From the NCBI GenBank assembly GCA_022785125.1, contig JALFRA010000040.1, forward strand, positions 1 to 64,000: a stretch of 64,000 bases of DNA, in the 5' to 3' direction. Position numbers and translations under genes: made by a program. This document shows positions 23,675-33,337 of this stretch, piece by piece; the first letter of the stretch is position 1, and every line of letters begins with the position of its first letter. The DNA is from Clostridiales bacterium (GTDB lineage Bacteria > Bacillota > Clostridia > Oscillospirales > Oscillospiraceae). Under the pieces are notes generated by a model. The model did no database searches. It worked only from the letters and a program-made list of their open reading frames with translations, and was not told the origin of the DNA.

Positions 23675-25237
23675 ATGAATTGGAAGCGTCCCCTGGCAAT
23701 CACTCTGGCCGCAGCGTCCTTCGGCACCGCTCTGGCCGCCTGCAGCGCCCCCGCCGCCTCTACCCCCGAAGCCAGCACCACCCCCACGGTGGAGGCACAG
23801 AATCTGTCCAACCAGTCCGTCAAAGCCCCCAAGTATGTGTTTCTGTTTATCGGCGACGGCATGAGCTATCCCCAGATCCAGTCCACTGCCGACTATCTGG
23901 GCGCTCTGACCGACGCCGACTACTGGCAGGCCGAGCCCAGCCTGGACGACAATGGCGGCGCTACTCTGGACGGCCCCTCCTACCTGAACTTTATGAACTT
24001 TGAGGCTGCCGGTTCCGCTGTTACCTATGACTCCAACAGCTTCTGCCCCGACTCCGCCTCTACCGCCACCTCTATTTCCACCGGCCACAAGACCTATTCC
24101 GGCACCATCAACATGGATGAGACCGGCACCACCCCCTATGAGACCATCGCCGAGAAGGTCCACGACCAGCTGGGCATGAGCGTGGGCGTCATCTCCTCCG
24201 TCAACCTGAACCACGCCACTCCCGCCGCCTTCTATGCCCATCAGGCCAGCCGCAACGACTACTACGAGATCGGCCTGGAGCTGGTGGAGTCCGGCTTTGA
24301 GTATTTTGCCGGCGGCGGCCTCCTCAAGCCCACCGGCGCTGACGAGGATCAGGAGGACCTGTACGCTCTGGCCGAGCAGGCCGGCTACAACGTGGTCAAG
24401 ACCCAGGCCGAGGCCGAGCAGGTCACCGAGGGTCCTGTGATCATTGTTGACGAGCATCTGGCCGACAGCGACGCCATGGCCTACGAGCTGGACCGCGCCG
24501 ACGAGATGTGGTCCCTGGCCGACCACGTCTCCAAGGGCATTGAGGTGATGGAGGGGGATGAGGACGGCTTCTTCATGATGTGTGAGGGCGGCAAGATCGA
24601 CTGGGCCTGCCACGCCAACGACGCCGCCTCCTCCATCCACGATACCAAGGCTCTGGCTGACGCGGTGCAGGTAGCCATCGACTTCGCTGAGGAGCATCCT
24701 GAGGAGACCCTGATCCTGGTCACCGGCGACCATGAGACCGGCGGCCTGACCATCGGCTTCGCCGGCACCGACTACGACACCTACCTGAACCTGCTGGAGG
24801 CTCAGAAGATTTCCTTCGCCAAGTACGACAGCGACTATGTTGCCGCCTATAAGGAGAACAAGACCTCCTTTGAGGATGTGCTGACCGACATCGAGACCCT
24901 GTTCGGCCTGAAGACCCAGGGCGAGGAGGGCGACAAGCTGGTGCTCACCCCCTACGAGCTGTCCCAGATCAAGACCGCCTATGAGAAGAGCATCAACGAG
25001 ACTGCCACCGGCATGGATGAGCAGCAGGAGTATGTGATGTACGGCACCTACGAACCCCTCACCGTCACCATCACCCACATCCTGAACAACAAGTCCGGCG
25101 TGTCCTTCACCTCCTACAGCCACACCGGCCTGCCCGTGGCCGTGCTGGCCCATGGCGTCAACGCCGGGCAGTTCAACGGCTACTATGACAACACCGAGAT
25201 CTTTAACAAGCTGGCCGGTATGCTGAACGTGCAGTAA
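23675..25237 (+). CDS. Alkaline phosphatase, lipoprotein
   Basis: 520 residues. A lipobox (ALAAC) suggests a membrane-tethered extracellular enzyme. PhoA-family motifs in order: FIGDGMSYPQ (metal Asp), DSASTATS with the phosphorylated Ser, HATPAAFYAH, and VTGDHETGGLT with metal ligands. It hydrolyses phosphomonoesters outside the cell and could work with the surface 5'-nucleotidase at 2230. GGAGGAATC precedes ATG 23675. It is single-gene, followed by a strong terminator. Confidence 0.92.
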   Translation: MNWKRPLAITLAAASFGTALAACSAPAASTPEASTTPTVEAQNLSNQSVKAPKYVFLFIGDGMSYPQIQSTADYLGALTDADYWQAEPSLDDNGGATLDGPSYLNFMNFEAAGSAVTYDSNSFCPDSASTATSISTGHKTYSGTINMDETGTTPYETIAEKVHDQLGMSVGVISSVNLNHATPAAFYAHQASRNDYYEIGLELVESGFEYFAGGGLLKPTGADEDQEDLYALAEQAGYNVVKTQAEAEQVTEGPVIIVDEHLADSDAMAYELDRADEMWSLADHVSKGIEVMEGDEDGFFMMCEGGKIDWACHANDAASSIHDTKALADAVQVAIDFAEEHPEETLILVTGDHETGGLTIGFAGTDYDTYLNLLEAQKISFAKYDSDYVAAYKENKTSFEDVLTDIETLFGLKTQGEEGDKLVLTPYELSQIKTAYEKSINETATGMDEQQEYVMYGTYEPLTVTITHILNNKSGVSFTSYSHTGLPVAVLAHGVNAGQFNGYYDNTEIFNKLAGMLNVQ

Positions 25238-25271
25238 CGTCCTCTTCCCTTCCCACCCCTGTTTACAGACA

Positions 25272-25307
25272 GCAAAAAGGGTGCGGCTCATGCCGCATCC
25301 TTTTTGC
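25272..25307 (+). terminator. Terminator of the alkaline phosphatase gene
   Basis: A 16-bp stem with one G-T pair (25272-25287 with 25292-25307) and a TTTTT run within the 3' arm. Confidence 0.88.
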
Positions 25308-25332
25308 CCATACGAAAGGACCGATCCGTTTC

Positions 25333-26496
25333 ATGACATCCCTTCTCCTGGACCCCAATAAGCGCCGCTACTACGCGCCCCTTGCTATCTGTCTGGCCCT
25401 GATCCTCTTTCTGATTCTGATCCCCACCGGCTTTGAGGGAGCCCTGCAATATCAGCAGGCCGACCGCTGCACCGCTCTGGTGACGGCAGTGGACGACTCC
25501 GCCATCATTGACACCGGCCTGGTCCGCTCAGGCGAGCAGCGCTGCACCCTGGAGCTGCTGGGCGGCCGCTTTAAAGGCCAGACTGCCACCGGCGTCAATA
25601 TGCTCAACGGCTCTCTGGAGCAGGACAAGCTCTTTGCCCCCGGCGACAAGGCCATGGTGGTGGTAAGCTACCAGGGAGACGAGATCATCTCAGTGACCAT
25701 GACCGACCACTACCGCATCGGCAAGGAGGCCATCCTGGCGGGCATCTTTGCGGTGTTTCTCATTCTCTTTGCCGGACGCACCGGCGTGCGGGCTATCGCC
25801 TCCTTTGTGCTGACGGTGCTCATGCTGTGGAAGGTGTTGGTTCCTCTCTACCTCAACGGCTGGAATCCCATCTTCATGGGCCTGCTGGTGACCCTGGTGC
25901 TCACCCTGCTCATCATCGCCCTGGTCTACGGCTTTGACCGCCGGTGCCTGTCCGCTGTATCCGGCGCTTTCCTGGGGGTACTGGTGACCTGCGTGCTGGG
26001 CATCCTGTTCACCGACCTGTTCCAGATCCACGGCGCGGTGATGGCCTATTCGGAGAGCCTGCTCTACGCTGGATATCAGGACCTGAACCTGACTCAGATC
26101 TTTATGGCCTCCATTTTCATCGGCTCCTCCGGCGCGGTGATGGACCTGAGCGTGGATATTACCTCCGCCGTCCATGAGGTGGTGGAAAAGCGGCCTGACA
26201 TCTCCCGCTGGGAGGCGGTACGCTCCGGTATGAACGTGGGCCGGGCCGCCATGGGCACCATGACCACCACCCTGCTGCTGGCCTACTCCGGCGGCTACAT
26301 CGCCCTGCTGATGGTCTTTATGGCCCAGGGCACCCCCATCTGGAACATCCTTAACTATAAATATGTGGCCTCCGAGATCGTCCACACCATCGTGGGCTCC
26401 TTCGGTCTGGTCACGGTGGCTCCCTTTACCGCCCTCACCAGCGGTTTCCTTCTGGCTGGCCGTAAAAAACAACTGTCCCTTGAGGAGGCGGAATAA
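25333..26496 (+). CDS. YibE/F-family membrane protein
   Basis: 387 residues. One N-terminal helix, an outer beta-rich segment (residues about 40-125), then about seven helices containing the family's conserved FIGSSGAVMDLSVDI and GRAAMGTMTTTLLLAYSGG. Function is unknown; members are polytopic permease-like proteins. The gene starts 25 bases after the phosphatase terminator and carries its own terminator. Confidence 0.85.
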   Translation: MTSLLLDPNKRRYYAPLAICLALILFLILIPTGFEGALQYQQADRCTALVTAVDDSAIIDTGLVRSGEQRCTLELLGGRFKGQTATGVNMLNGSLEQDKLFAPGDKAMVVVSYQGDEIISVTMTDHYRIGKEAILAGIFAVFLILFAGRTGVRAIASFVLTVLMLWKVLVPLYLNGWNPIFMGLLVTLVLTLLIIALVYGFDRRCLSAVSGAFLGVLVTCVLGILFTDLFQIHGAVMAYSESLLYAGYQDLNLTQIFMASIFIGSSGAVMDLSVDITSAVHEVVEKRPDISRWEAVRSGMNVGRAAMGTMTTTLLLAYSGGYIALLMVFMAQGTPIWNILNYKYVASEIVHTIVGSFGLVTVAPFTALTSGFLLAGRKKQLSLEEAE

Positions 26497-26511
26497 TCCG
26501 CCTCCTTTTTT
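26484..26511 (+). terminator. Terminator overlapping the end of the YibE/F gene
   Basis: Stem GGAGGCGGA/TCCGCCTCC (26484-26492 with 26497-26505) followed by TTTTTT; the stop codon lies in the loop. Confidence 0.9.
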
Positions 26512-26583
26512 GTTCCGCTCTTGCTTTTTTTCCAGTTCCGGGGTAAAATATTGGTTCGTATTAAGATAAAGGAGTGAAACCAA

Positions 26584-28266
26584 ATGCCAGAAGAGCTGAA
26601 CCCCACCATGACGCAGAACTTCATCCATGATTTCATCGACGAGGACATCGCCCAGGGTGGTCAGTTCCAAGGCATGACCGTCCACACCCGGTTCCCCCCG
26701 GAGCCCAACGGCTACCTGCACATCGGCCATGCCAAGGCAATTTTTGTAGACTTCGGCACTGCCGAAAAGTACGGTGGTCTTTGCAACCTCCGCATGGATG
26801 ACACCAACCCCACCAAGGAGGATGTGGAGTATGTGGAGGCCATCCAGGAGGACATCCACTGGCTGGGCTACGACTGGGGTGACCGATTCTACTTCGCCTC
26901 CGACTACTTTGAAAAAATGTATGAGTACGCCGTGGAGCTCATCAAGAAGGGTCTGGCCTATGTGTGCGAGCTCACCCCCGAGCAGTTCAAGGAATACCGT
27001 GGCGACGTGAACACCCCCGCCCGCTCTCCCTACCGGGATCGTCCTATCGAGGAGTCCCTGGACCTGTTTGCCCGGATGCGTGCCGGCGAGTTTGAAAATG
27101 GCCGCATGACCCTGCGCGCCAAGATCGATCTGGCCAGCGGCAACTTCAATATGCGCGACCCCGTCATCTACCGCATCAACCATATGCACCATCACCGTCA
27201 GGGGGACAAGTGGTGCATCTACCCCATGTACGACTTTGCCCATCCTCTGGAGGACGCCCTGGAGGGGATCACCCACTCCCTGTGCTCCCTGGAGTTTGAG
27301 GATCACCGGCCTCTGTACGACTGGGTTATCGCCAACTGCGATGTGCCCGCCAAGCCCCGGCAGATCGAGTTTGCCCGACTGGGCATCAACTACACCGTTA
27401 TGAGCAAGCGCAAGCTGCGCCAGCTTGTGGAAGAGGGCCGGGTGTCCGGCTGGGATGATCCCCGTATGCCCACCCTGTGCGGCCTGCGCCGCCGTGGCTA
27501 CACCCCTCGGGCCATCCGCAATTTCTCCGAGCGCAACGGCGTGAGCAAGGCCGCCTCCACCGTGGAGTACGCCTTCCTGGAGCACTGCCTGCGGGAGGAC
27601 CTGAACCTGACCGCCCAGCGTGTGATGGCGGTGCTGCGTCCCGTCAAGCTCACCATCACCAACTACCCTGAAGGCCAGAGCGAGACTTTCTCCGTGGAGA
27701 ACAATCCCAACGATCCTGCCGCCGGCAGCCGTGAGATCACCTTCTCCCGCAACCTGTATGTGGAGGCCGAGGACTTCCTGGAGACCCCGGTGCCCAAGTA
27801 CAAGCGTCTCTATCCCGACGGCCCCGAGTGCCGTCTGAAGGGCGCCTACCTCATCAAGTGCACCGGCTGCGCCAAGGATGAAAACGGCAACGTCACCGAG
27901 ATCTTTGCCACCTACGATCCCGACAGCAAGGGCGGCGATCCCGCCGACGGCCGCAAGGTGAAGGGCGCCACCATCCACTGGGTGGACGCCGCCACCGCCG
28001 TGGACGCCGAGGTACGGCTGTACGACAACCTGTTCACCGACGCCGATCCCGACGCCGGCGACAAGAACTTCCTGGACTGCCTCAATCCCGGCTCCCTGGA
28101 GGTGCTGACCGGCGCCAAGGTGGAGGCCGGTCTGGCCAATGTGGAGGCTCCCGCCTCCTTCCAGTTCCTGCGCCAGGGCTATTTCTGCGCCGACAACAAG
28201 GACAGCGCCCCGGGCCATCTGGTGTTCAACCGTTCTGTGAGCCTGAAGGACAGCTTTAAATTCTAA
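26584..28266 (+). CDS. glnS: Glutaminyl-tRNA synthetase
   Basis: 560 residues. Class I core with [13 protein letters not shown] (HIGH motif, residue about 46) and YTVMSKRKL (KMSKS-like loop), followed by the two beta-barrel anticodon-binding domains. It charges tRNA-Gln directly. Many Firmicutes lack GlnRS and use the GatCAB transamidation route, so its presence is informative about lineage. AAAGGAG lies upstream of ATG 26584. Confidence 0.95.
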   Translation: MPEELNPTMTQNFIHDFIDEDIAQGGQFQGMTVHTRFPPEPNGYLHIGHAKAIFVDFGTAEKYGGLCNLRMDDTNPTKEDVEYVEAIQEDIHWLGYDWGDRFYFASDYFEKMYEYAVELIKKGLAYVCELTPEQFKEYRGDVNTPARSPYRDRPIEESLDLFARMRAGEFENGRMTLRAKIDLASGNFNMRDPVIYRINHMHHHRQGDKWCIYPMYDFAHPLEDALEGITHSLCSLEFEDHRPLYDWVIANCDVPAKPRQIEFARLGINYTVMSKRKLRQLVEEGRVSGWDDPRMPTLCGLRRRGYTPRAIRNFSERNGVSKAASTVEYAFLEHCLREDLNLTAQRVMAVLRPVKLTITNYPEGQSETFSVENNPNDPAAGSREITFSRNLYVEAEDFLETPVPKYKRLYPDGPECRLKGAYLIKCTGCAKDENGNVTEIFATYDPDSKGGDPADGRKVKGATIHWVDAATAVDAEVRLYDNLFTDADPDAGDKNFLDCLNPGSLEVLTGAKVEAGLANVEAPASFQFLRQGYFCADNKDSAPGHLVFNRSVSLKDSFKF

Positions 28267-28326
28267 ATTTTTAAAGAGTGGCGCGCGGGGCTATGCCCCC
28301 GCGCCATCCGTTTGGAGGTCATGAAC

Positions 28327-29358
28327 ATGAAATTCTGGTTCCGCAACGACTATTCCTTTGGCGCCCATCCCAAGGTCCTGGAGGCCGTCTGCGCCGCCAA
28401 TCTGGAGGGCAACATCGGCTATGGCGACGACAAGTACACCGCCAAGGCCAAGGACCGCATCCGTGAGGTATGCGGCTGCCCCGACGCCATGGTGGAGTTT
28501 GTTGTGGGCGGCACCCAGGCCAACGTGCTGTCCTGCGCCTTCCTGCTCAAGCCCTGGCAGGCGGCCATCTGCCCCGACTCCGGCCATCTGAACGGCCATG
28601 AGGTGGGCGCTTTTGAGGCCACCGGTCACAAGATCCTCACCGTTCCCGCCTCTCCCGACGGCAAGATCGTCCCCGAGCAGCTGATCCCCCTTCTGAAGCT
28701 CCACCAGGATGTGCACCTGACCGAGCCCGGTCTGGTCTATATCTCCAACGCCACTGAGAACGGCGCTGTGTACACCAAGGCAGAGCTCACCGCCCTGTAC
28801 ACCTTCTGCCGCGAGAACGGCCTGTACCTCTTCATTGACGGCGCCCGTCTGGGCTGCGCCCTGACCTCTGACGCCAACGACCTGACCCTGCCCGAGTTTG
28901 CCCATTTGTGCGACGCCTTCTACATCGGCGGCACCAAAAACGGCACCATGTTCGGTGAGGCTCTGGTCATCACCCGGCCTGAGCTGACCCAGGGCTTCTT
29001 CCGGATGAAGAAGCGTATGCTGGCCGTGATGGAGAAGGGCTGGATCCAGGGCGCCCAGTTCCTGGCCCTCTTTGAGGATGATCTGTATTTCAAGATGGGC
29101 CGCCAGGCCAACGAGATGGCCGCCCGCCTCCAGAAGGGTCTGAAGGCCAAGGGCTGGAAGCTGTGGGTGGAATCTCCCACCAACCAGATCTTTGTCATCG
29201 CTCCCAACGCCGTGCTGCCCAAGCTGGACGAAGTGTGCCAGTACGAGGTCTGGTGCCCCTATGACGATTCCAACACCGTGGTCCGCTTCGTGGCGTGCTT
29301 CCACACCACCGAGGCTGACGTGGACGGCCTGCTGGCTGCCCTGCCCGACCTCAAGTAA
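28327..29358 (+). CDS. Low-specificity threonine aldolase / beta-eliminating lyase (PLP)
   Basis: 343 residues, fold type I PLP enzyme. Pattern DKYTAKAKDRIREVCG near the start, FIDGARLGCAL (PLP-binding Asp), and FYIGGTKNGTMFGEAL, where the Lys would bind PLP. It splits threonine or allo-threonine into glycine and acetaldehyde. ATG 28327 is chosen because GGAGG is 8 bases upstream; ATG 28321 is too close. An imperfect GC-rich hairpin lies between it and glnS (28279-28307). Confidence 0.9.
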   Translation: MKFWFRNDYSFGAHPKVLEAVCAANLEGNIGYGDDKYTAKAKDRIREVCGCPDAMVEFVVGGTQANVLSCAFLLKPWQAAICPDSGHLNGHEVGAFEATGHKILTVPASPDGKIVPEQLIPLLKLHQDVHLTEPGLVYISNATENGAVYTKAELTALYTFCRENGLYLFIDGARLGCALTSDANDLTLPEFAHLCDAFYIGGTKNGTMFGEALVITRPELTQGFFRMKKRMLAVMEKGWIQGAQFLALFEDDLYFKMGRQANEMAARLQKGLKAKGWKLWVESPTNQIFVIAPNAVLPKLDEVCQYEVWCPYDDSNTVVRFVACFHTTEADVDGLLAALPDLK

Positions 29359-29368
29359 ATCTGCTCTG

Positions 29369-29404
29369 AAAAACGCCTGTGGCCCCTTGGCCACAGGCGT
29401 TTTT
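29369..29404 (+). terminator. Terminator of the threonine aldolase gene
   Basis: A 16-bp stem (29369-29384 with 29389-29404) with A/T ends and CCTT loop; bidirectional, also ending the convergent lipoprotein gene. Confidence 0.92.
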
Positions 29405-29419
29405 TCGGAGTGGTGCAGT

Positions 29420-30205
29420 TTACCAGCCGCCCATTTCTACTGTTTCAAAGTTCTCTCTCGCCAAATAGCAATAGTAGTGGATAACTCCGTCGATAGAACT
29501 GGGCCCCTGTATACACTCCATATGATCCTCGATCACGCCTACCGTACCGTCCAAACTGCTTCCCACCTCAGGCTCCAGAGTACAGACCTGATAAGTCCAT
29601 CCGTATCCAAATTTCTCCTGCATTGCTCTTCCCCAATACATGGTGAAACTGGTCAGGCTACCTGCCATCAGCAGATCCGTACCCTCGTAGGGCACAATCT
29701 CAACATCCAGACCTTCCTTCACATAAAACACATAGACTGCGCTCCAGGTTAACTGGTGGGCTCCGGTTTCCCAATCGACCACTTCTGCCAGTTCACTAAC
29801 CTTGCAGGGATACCCATCCGCCGTATATGCCGCCACGCCTGTAATGATATCCTCTTTTATCGCGTCCTGGATGGTATAGCGCTCTCCGTCCACCAAAAAT
29901 CCGGGCACCAAATCCCGCGCCAATTCGCCTTCTTGATTATAGAAGCGGATTACATAGGGGTAATATCCGGGGATGGGCTTCAGTATGGAAGGCAGCTGAT
30001 CTACATCCACAGGGCCGGTCTCCAGCAAACCATCCAGAGACTCCTCTTCTGCCATAATTTCTTCAAGTTTCTGATACCCTTGGTCTTCCGTCTGGGAAAA
30101 CGCCTCCTCGCACCATTCCATGACCCGATCTTCACCAGAAGAACAGGCTGTAGCCATACAGGCAATGCTCAGCACCGCCAGAATCATAAGCACGCTCTTT
30201 TTCAT
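29420..30205 (-). CDS. Putative lipoprotein of unknown function
   Basis: 261 residues. A clear lipoprotein signal (MKKSVLMILAVLSIACMATAC) with lipobox MATAC is followed by an acidic, soluble extracellular domain that has no motif I recognise. AGGAGG precedes ATG 30205; an upstream in-frame ATG lacks a site. It is monocistronic, convergent with the aldolase gene and divergent from the next gene. Confidence 0.75.
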   Translation of the reverse strand: MKKSVLMILAVLSIACMATACSSGEDRVMEWCEEAFSQTEDQGYQKLEEIMAEEESLDGLLETGPVDVDQLPSILKPIPGYYPYVIRFYNQEGELARDLVPGFLVDGERYTIQDAIKEDIITGVAAYTADGYPCKVSELAEVVDWETGAHQLTWSAVYVFYVKEGLDVEIVPYEGTDLLMAGSLTSFTMYWGRAMQEKFGYGWTYQVCTLEPEVGSSLDGTVGVIEDHMECIQGPSSIDGVIHYYCYLARENFETVEMGGW

Positions 30206-30404
30206 TTTCTTTCCTCCTGTCGTTCGGTCCATCTCGCGATGTCAATAGTAAGAGACACCGCCATGGCCTATGGTTTTATCCCGGATAAAAAATTTTCGTT
30301 TTTGTCTGTCTGTTCATTACTCCGCCTCTCTGCTACAATAGAATTAAAACAGGAAGACTGTTGATCTTATCAAATACAAACTGGCCGGAAGGGACGTAAC
30401 AAAT

Positions 30405-30719
30405 ATGAATAGACCTTGGAACCACGACTTTGAATTCGATGACGCAGATGAAACCGAACTGCTGGAAGCTTCCACCGGCTTTTCCCTTCTGGAGGAGGAA
30501 CAGGACAACAGCGAGATGCTGCAGGTCCTGGAGCGGCAAATCAGTACTCTTCAAGTCCAACTGGACAATCTGGAGGAAGATCTGGCCCGACTGACGGAGG
30601 GTCCCGACGCTGACAGCGCCCAGGCTGCGCTGGTGCTTCGCCTGAGAGACCAGGCGGACCGTCTGGCCGCCCGTATCGATGAGCTGGAGTCGCAGGCAAA
30701 CACACTGTCAGCATCATAA
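30405..30719 (+). CDS. Small acidic coiled-coil protein, unknown function
   Basis: 104 residues. The N-terminus is acidic (FEFDDADETELLEA); residues about 35-100 form heptad-rich helices (LERQISTLQVQLDNLEEDL and LRLRDQADRLAARIDELES). GGAAGGGA lies about 9 bases before ATG 30405. No signal or membrane segment. It is probably a cytoplasmic coiled-coil dimer; function unknown. Confidence 0.65.
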   Translation: MNRPWNHDFEFDDADETELLEASTGFSLLEEEQDNSEMLQVLERQISTLQVQLDNLEEDLARLTEGPDADSAQAALVLRLRDQADRLAARIDELESQANTLSAS

Positions 30720-30864
30720 TCAGAGTATCGCCCGCCGGCCCAGCCGCGCGGGCGATTATTCCAGCATGGAGAACGTCTGCTCCGCATACCGATCACAGAG
30801 GACAGTTCCCAAACGCAGGGAACAAAGAACCCCCGCCTTTTATGGAACATTTTGTAACTTCCTG

Positions 30865-30893
30865 TTGACTTCTTTTCCTACTGCCCGTACAAT
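30865..30893 (+). promoter_or_regulatory. Promoter of the zinc-ribbon/ABC exporter operon
   Basis: TTGACT (30865-30870), 17-base spacer, TACAAT (30888-30893), 77 bases before the first gene. Confidence 0.75.
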
Positions 30894-30969
30894 CGTGATG
30901 TGTGGATACAGAGGAAACGTACGTTGCGCGCAGCAGACCCGCTGCTATCTTATTGAGGGAGGAAGAAAC

Positions 30970-32685
30970 ATGAAAAACTGTCTCAACTGCGGCCAGCCGT
31001 TACACAACGAGGCCGCCTTTTGTCAAAACTGCGGTACCCCCGTTCCCCAGGACCCTGCGCCCGTTGATACCCCTGCCTTTTGCAGCAACTGCGGCGAGCG
31101 GCTCACCCCGGATACGAAATTCTGCGTCAACTGCGGCACTCCGATCGAACAGGAGCCTGCTCAGTCTGAAGAGACTCAGGCTGTTTCCAAGCCTACTGTG
31201 CCCGGCCGCAAAAAGAAAGTAATCATCGGCGCCATCGCCGCCGCAGTTGTGGTGGTAGCAGGTGTTCTGGTAGTTCCCCGGCTCTTTTCCTCGCCGTCCA
31301 AGCAATTTGTCTCTTACCAACAGGATCTGTTTGTCGACCGTGCTCTTGGTGCGCTGGAGGAAAGCGTGGACACCATCGGCAGCGGTAAGTTCTCTTCCGA
31401 CCTGACGATCACTGCCATCACAGACAGCGCAGAGATCAACCAATACCTGGAGGACTCCTCCGTCAGCCTGAAGATGGATCTGAATCGGGACACCTTGCTT
31501 GCCAACGGTGAACTGACCCTAATGGGCAGCCCCATTCTCTCCGGCCTGCTGTCTTATGATAAGGGAACCCTGGGCTTCTACCTGCCCGAGATCGAGGATA
31601 CCTATTACACCATGAATCTCTCCCATACCGTGGGCGCCATCACCGGCCGAAAGGTCGACCTGAGCGTGCTGGCCCTGCCTGAGATCTCCGGCAAGGAGTG
31701 GCGCTCTCTGCTGGAGTCCTATCTGGATATCGTGTATGCGGTGGTCAACGAGGAAAACGTCACCGTTCAGGACGGTGTGCCCATCTTCCTGCCTGAGTTG
31801 GGCGGCTCTGGAATGGGGACTTGCTATACGTTCCAGCCCCGGGCGGAGGATGTGGAGGCTATGCTGCTCAAACTGGCCCAGACGCTGCGTGAGGACGAGA
31901 CTCTGCGGCAGCTGATCCTGAAGCTCATCAACCCCGATATGCTGACCGCCGCCTTCGGTTCCGCTATTTTCAGTGGTTATGATCTGGAGGAGGAGCTGGA
32001 CAGCGCCCTGCTCTCTCTGGCGGATGAACTGGAATACAACGCCGCCGATGCAGGCCGTGAAGTAGAGGAAGCTGGTTTCACCTGGGAACTCTATGTAGAA
32101 GGGAACCAGGTCCGTATGATCCGTCTGTTTACCGACTATTCCGATACCACTTTGGTCTATGAGTCTCAGGGCGCGGAATCCGACCGGCGGCAGGAAGCCT
32201 TCTATGTAGAAACCTATGACGAGACCCAGTTCCTGCTGACCCACTCCTACACCAAAAACGGCAGCGTTTCCAACGGCGTGATCAGCCTCACCCAGCCCTA
32301 TGGCGCCTCCCTGGAGATGCGGTACGACATGGATTCGGAGAAAAAATCTCCTCTGGGCATCCCCCAGGGCTCTTACCGGGTGTATTCCGATATGCTGCCT
32401 GTGAGCCTGACGCTTGACGTGACCCAGGGGCAGGACAACAGCGTGGACCACACCTTCCAGATCCAGGGCGATTCCTATGTGTTTAACGGTGCCTTCAGCT
32501 CTCTGGAGGTCAACATCAACGCCACCGACGGTTCCTCCGCCAAAACTCCCGATGTGCCTCCCTACGATATCAGTGACTTCAGCTATTCGGAATACTATGA
32601 TTTGTTCCAGAGACTGGGCGCCTCTGTGGAGCAGGATCTGATCCGCAACCTGGAGCCGTTGATGGATGCCTCTTATGGATGGTAA
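30970..32685 (+). CDS. Double zinc-ribbon membrane protein
   Basis: 571 residues. Two N-terminal zinc ribbons (CLNCGQPL...FCQNCGTP and FCSNCGERL...FCVNCGTP) lie in the cytoplasm, then a basic stretch and one membrane helix (VIIGAIAAAVVVVAGVLVV, residues about 78-97), then a 470-residue outer domain rich in beta structure. Proteins of this layout often sit beside ABC exporters, as here, and are thought to assist or sense the envelope. GGAGGAAG precedes ATG 30970. Its last codons overlap the ATPase gene. Confidence 0.8.
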   Translation: MKNCLNCGQPLHNEAAFCQNCGTPVPQDPAPVDTPAFCSNCGERLTPDTKFCVNCGTPIEQEPAQSEETQAVSKPTVPGRKKKVIIGAIAAAVVVVAGVLVVPRLFSSPSKQFVSYQQDLFVDRALGALEESVDTIGSGKFSSDLTITAITDSAEINQYLEDSSVSLKMDLNRDTLLANGELTLMGSPILSGLLSYDKGTLGFYLPEIEDTYYTMNLSHTVGAITGRKVDLSVLALPEISGKEWRSLLESYLDIVYAVVNEENVTVQDGVPIFLPELGGSGMGTCYTFQPRAEDVEAMLLKLAQTLREDETLRQLILKLINPDMLTAAFGSAIFSGYDLEEELDSALLSLADELEYNAADAGREVEEAGFTWELYVEGNQVRMIRLFTDYSDTTLVYESQGAESDRRQEAFYVETYDETQFLLTHSYTKNGSVSNGVISLTQPYGASLEMRYDMDSEKKSPLGIPQGSYRVYSDMLPVSLTLDVTQGQDNSVDHTFQIQGDSYVFNGAFSSLEVNINATDGSSAKTPDVPPYDISDFSYSEYYDLFQRLGASVEQDLIRNLEPLMDASYGW

Positions 32686-33337
32686 CGCGGTTTTATGTAC
32701 CCTGCGGCAGGTAGAAAAGCGCTACTCCCACCATGCTTCTCCTGTATTGGGCCCCATCTCCCTGACCCTGTCCCAGGGGGAGGTATTGGGCGTCCGTGGC
32801 TCCAATGGCGCGGGCAAGAGCACTCTGCTGTCCATCCTGGCCGGAGTGCTGCGGCCCGATGCCGGAGAATATCATCTGGCCCCGGAGGCTGTTGGCAAGG
32901 TGGCCTATGTGCCTCAGGAGCTCTCCCTTTACCACACCCTCACCGGGCTGGATAACCTGCGGTTCTGGGGGCGGGCCTGCGGCCTGCCCCGGCAGGCCAT
33001 CGCCATCCGCAGCCGCTGGCTGTTGGAGCAGTTGGATCTGACCGACAAGGGAAAGCAGCCGGTCTCCGCATACTCCGGCGGGATGCAGCGCCGCCTCCAT
33101 CTGGCCAGCGCTCTGATGATCACACCCAAAGTGCTCCTGCTGGATGAACCTACCGTGGGCGCGGATGCCCGCTCGGTGGAGCTCATCCTGTCCATGGTGG
33201 AGCACTTGCGGGACATGGGCTGTGCCATCGCCATGATCTCCCACCAGCCCGGCGAGCTGGAGCGGGTATGCAGCCGGATGCTCACCTTGGAAGCCGGCCG
33301 GCCTGTCCCGGAGGAGGGAAACCCATGTCCGGACTGA
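32666..33337 (+). CDS. ABC exporter ATPase
   Basis: 223 residues. Walker A GSNGAGKST, Q-loop YVPQ, signature YSGGMQRRLHLASAL, Walker B VLLLDEPT, switch ISHQ. Similar to ABC-2 drug or antimicrobial exporters. The start is uncertain: ATG 32666 has GGAG 10 bases upstream, and ATG 32675 is also possible. It overlaps the zinc-ribbon gene and the permease gene, which points to coupled translation. Confidence 0.85.
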   Translation: MPLMDGNAVLCTLRQVEKRYSHHASPVLGPISLTLSQGEVLGVRGSNGAGKSTLLSILAGVLRPDAGEYHLAPEAVGKVAYVPQELSLYHTLTGLDNLRFWGRACGLPRQAIAIRSRWLLEQLDLTDKGKQPVSAYSGGMQRRLHLASALMITPKVLLLDEPTVGADARSVELILSMVEHLRDMGCAIAMISHQPGELERVCSRMLTLEAGRPVPEEGNPCPD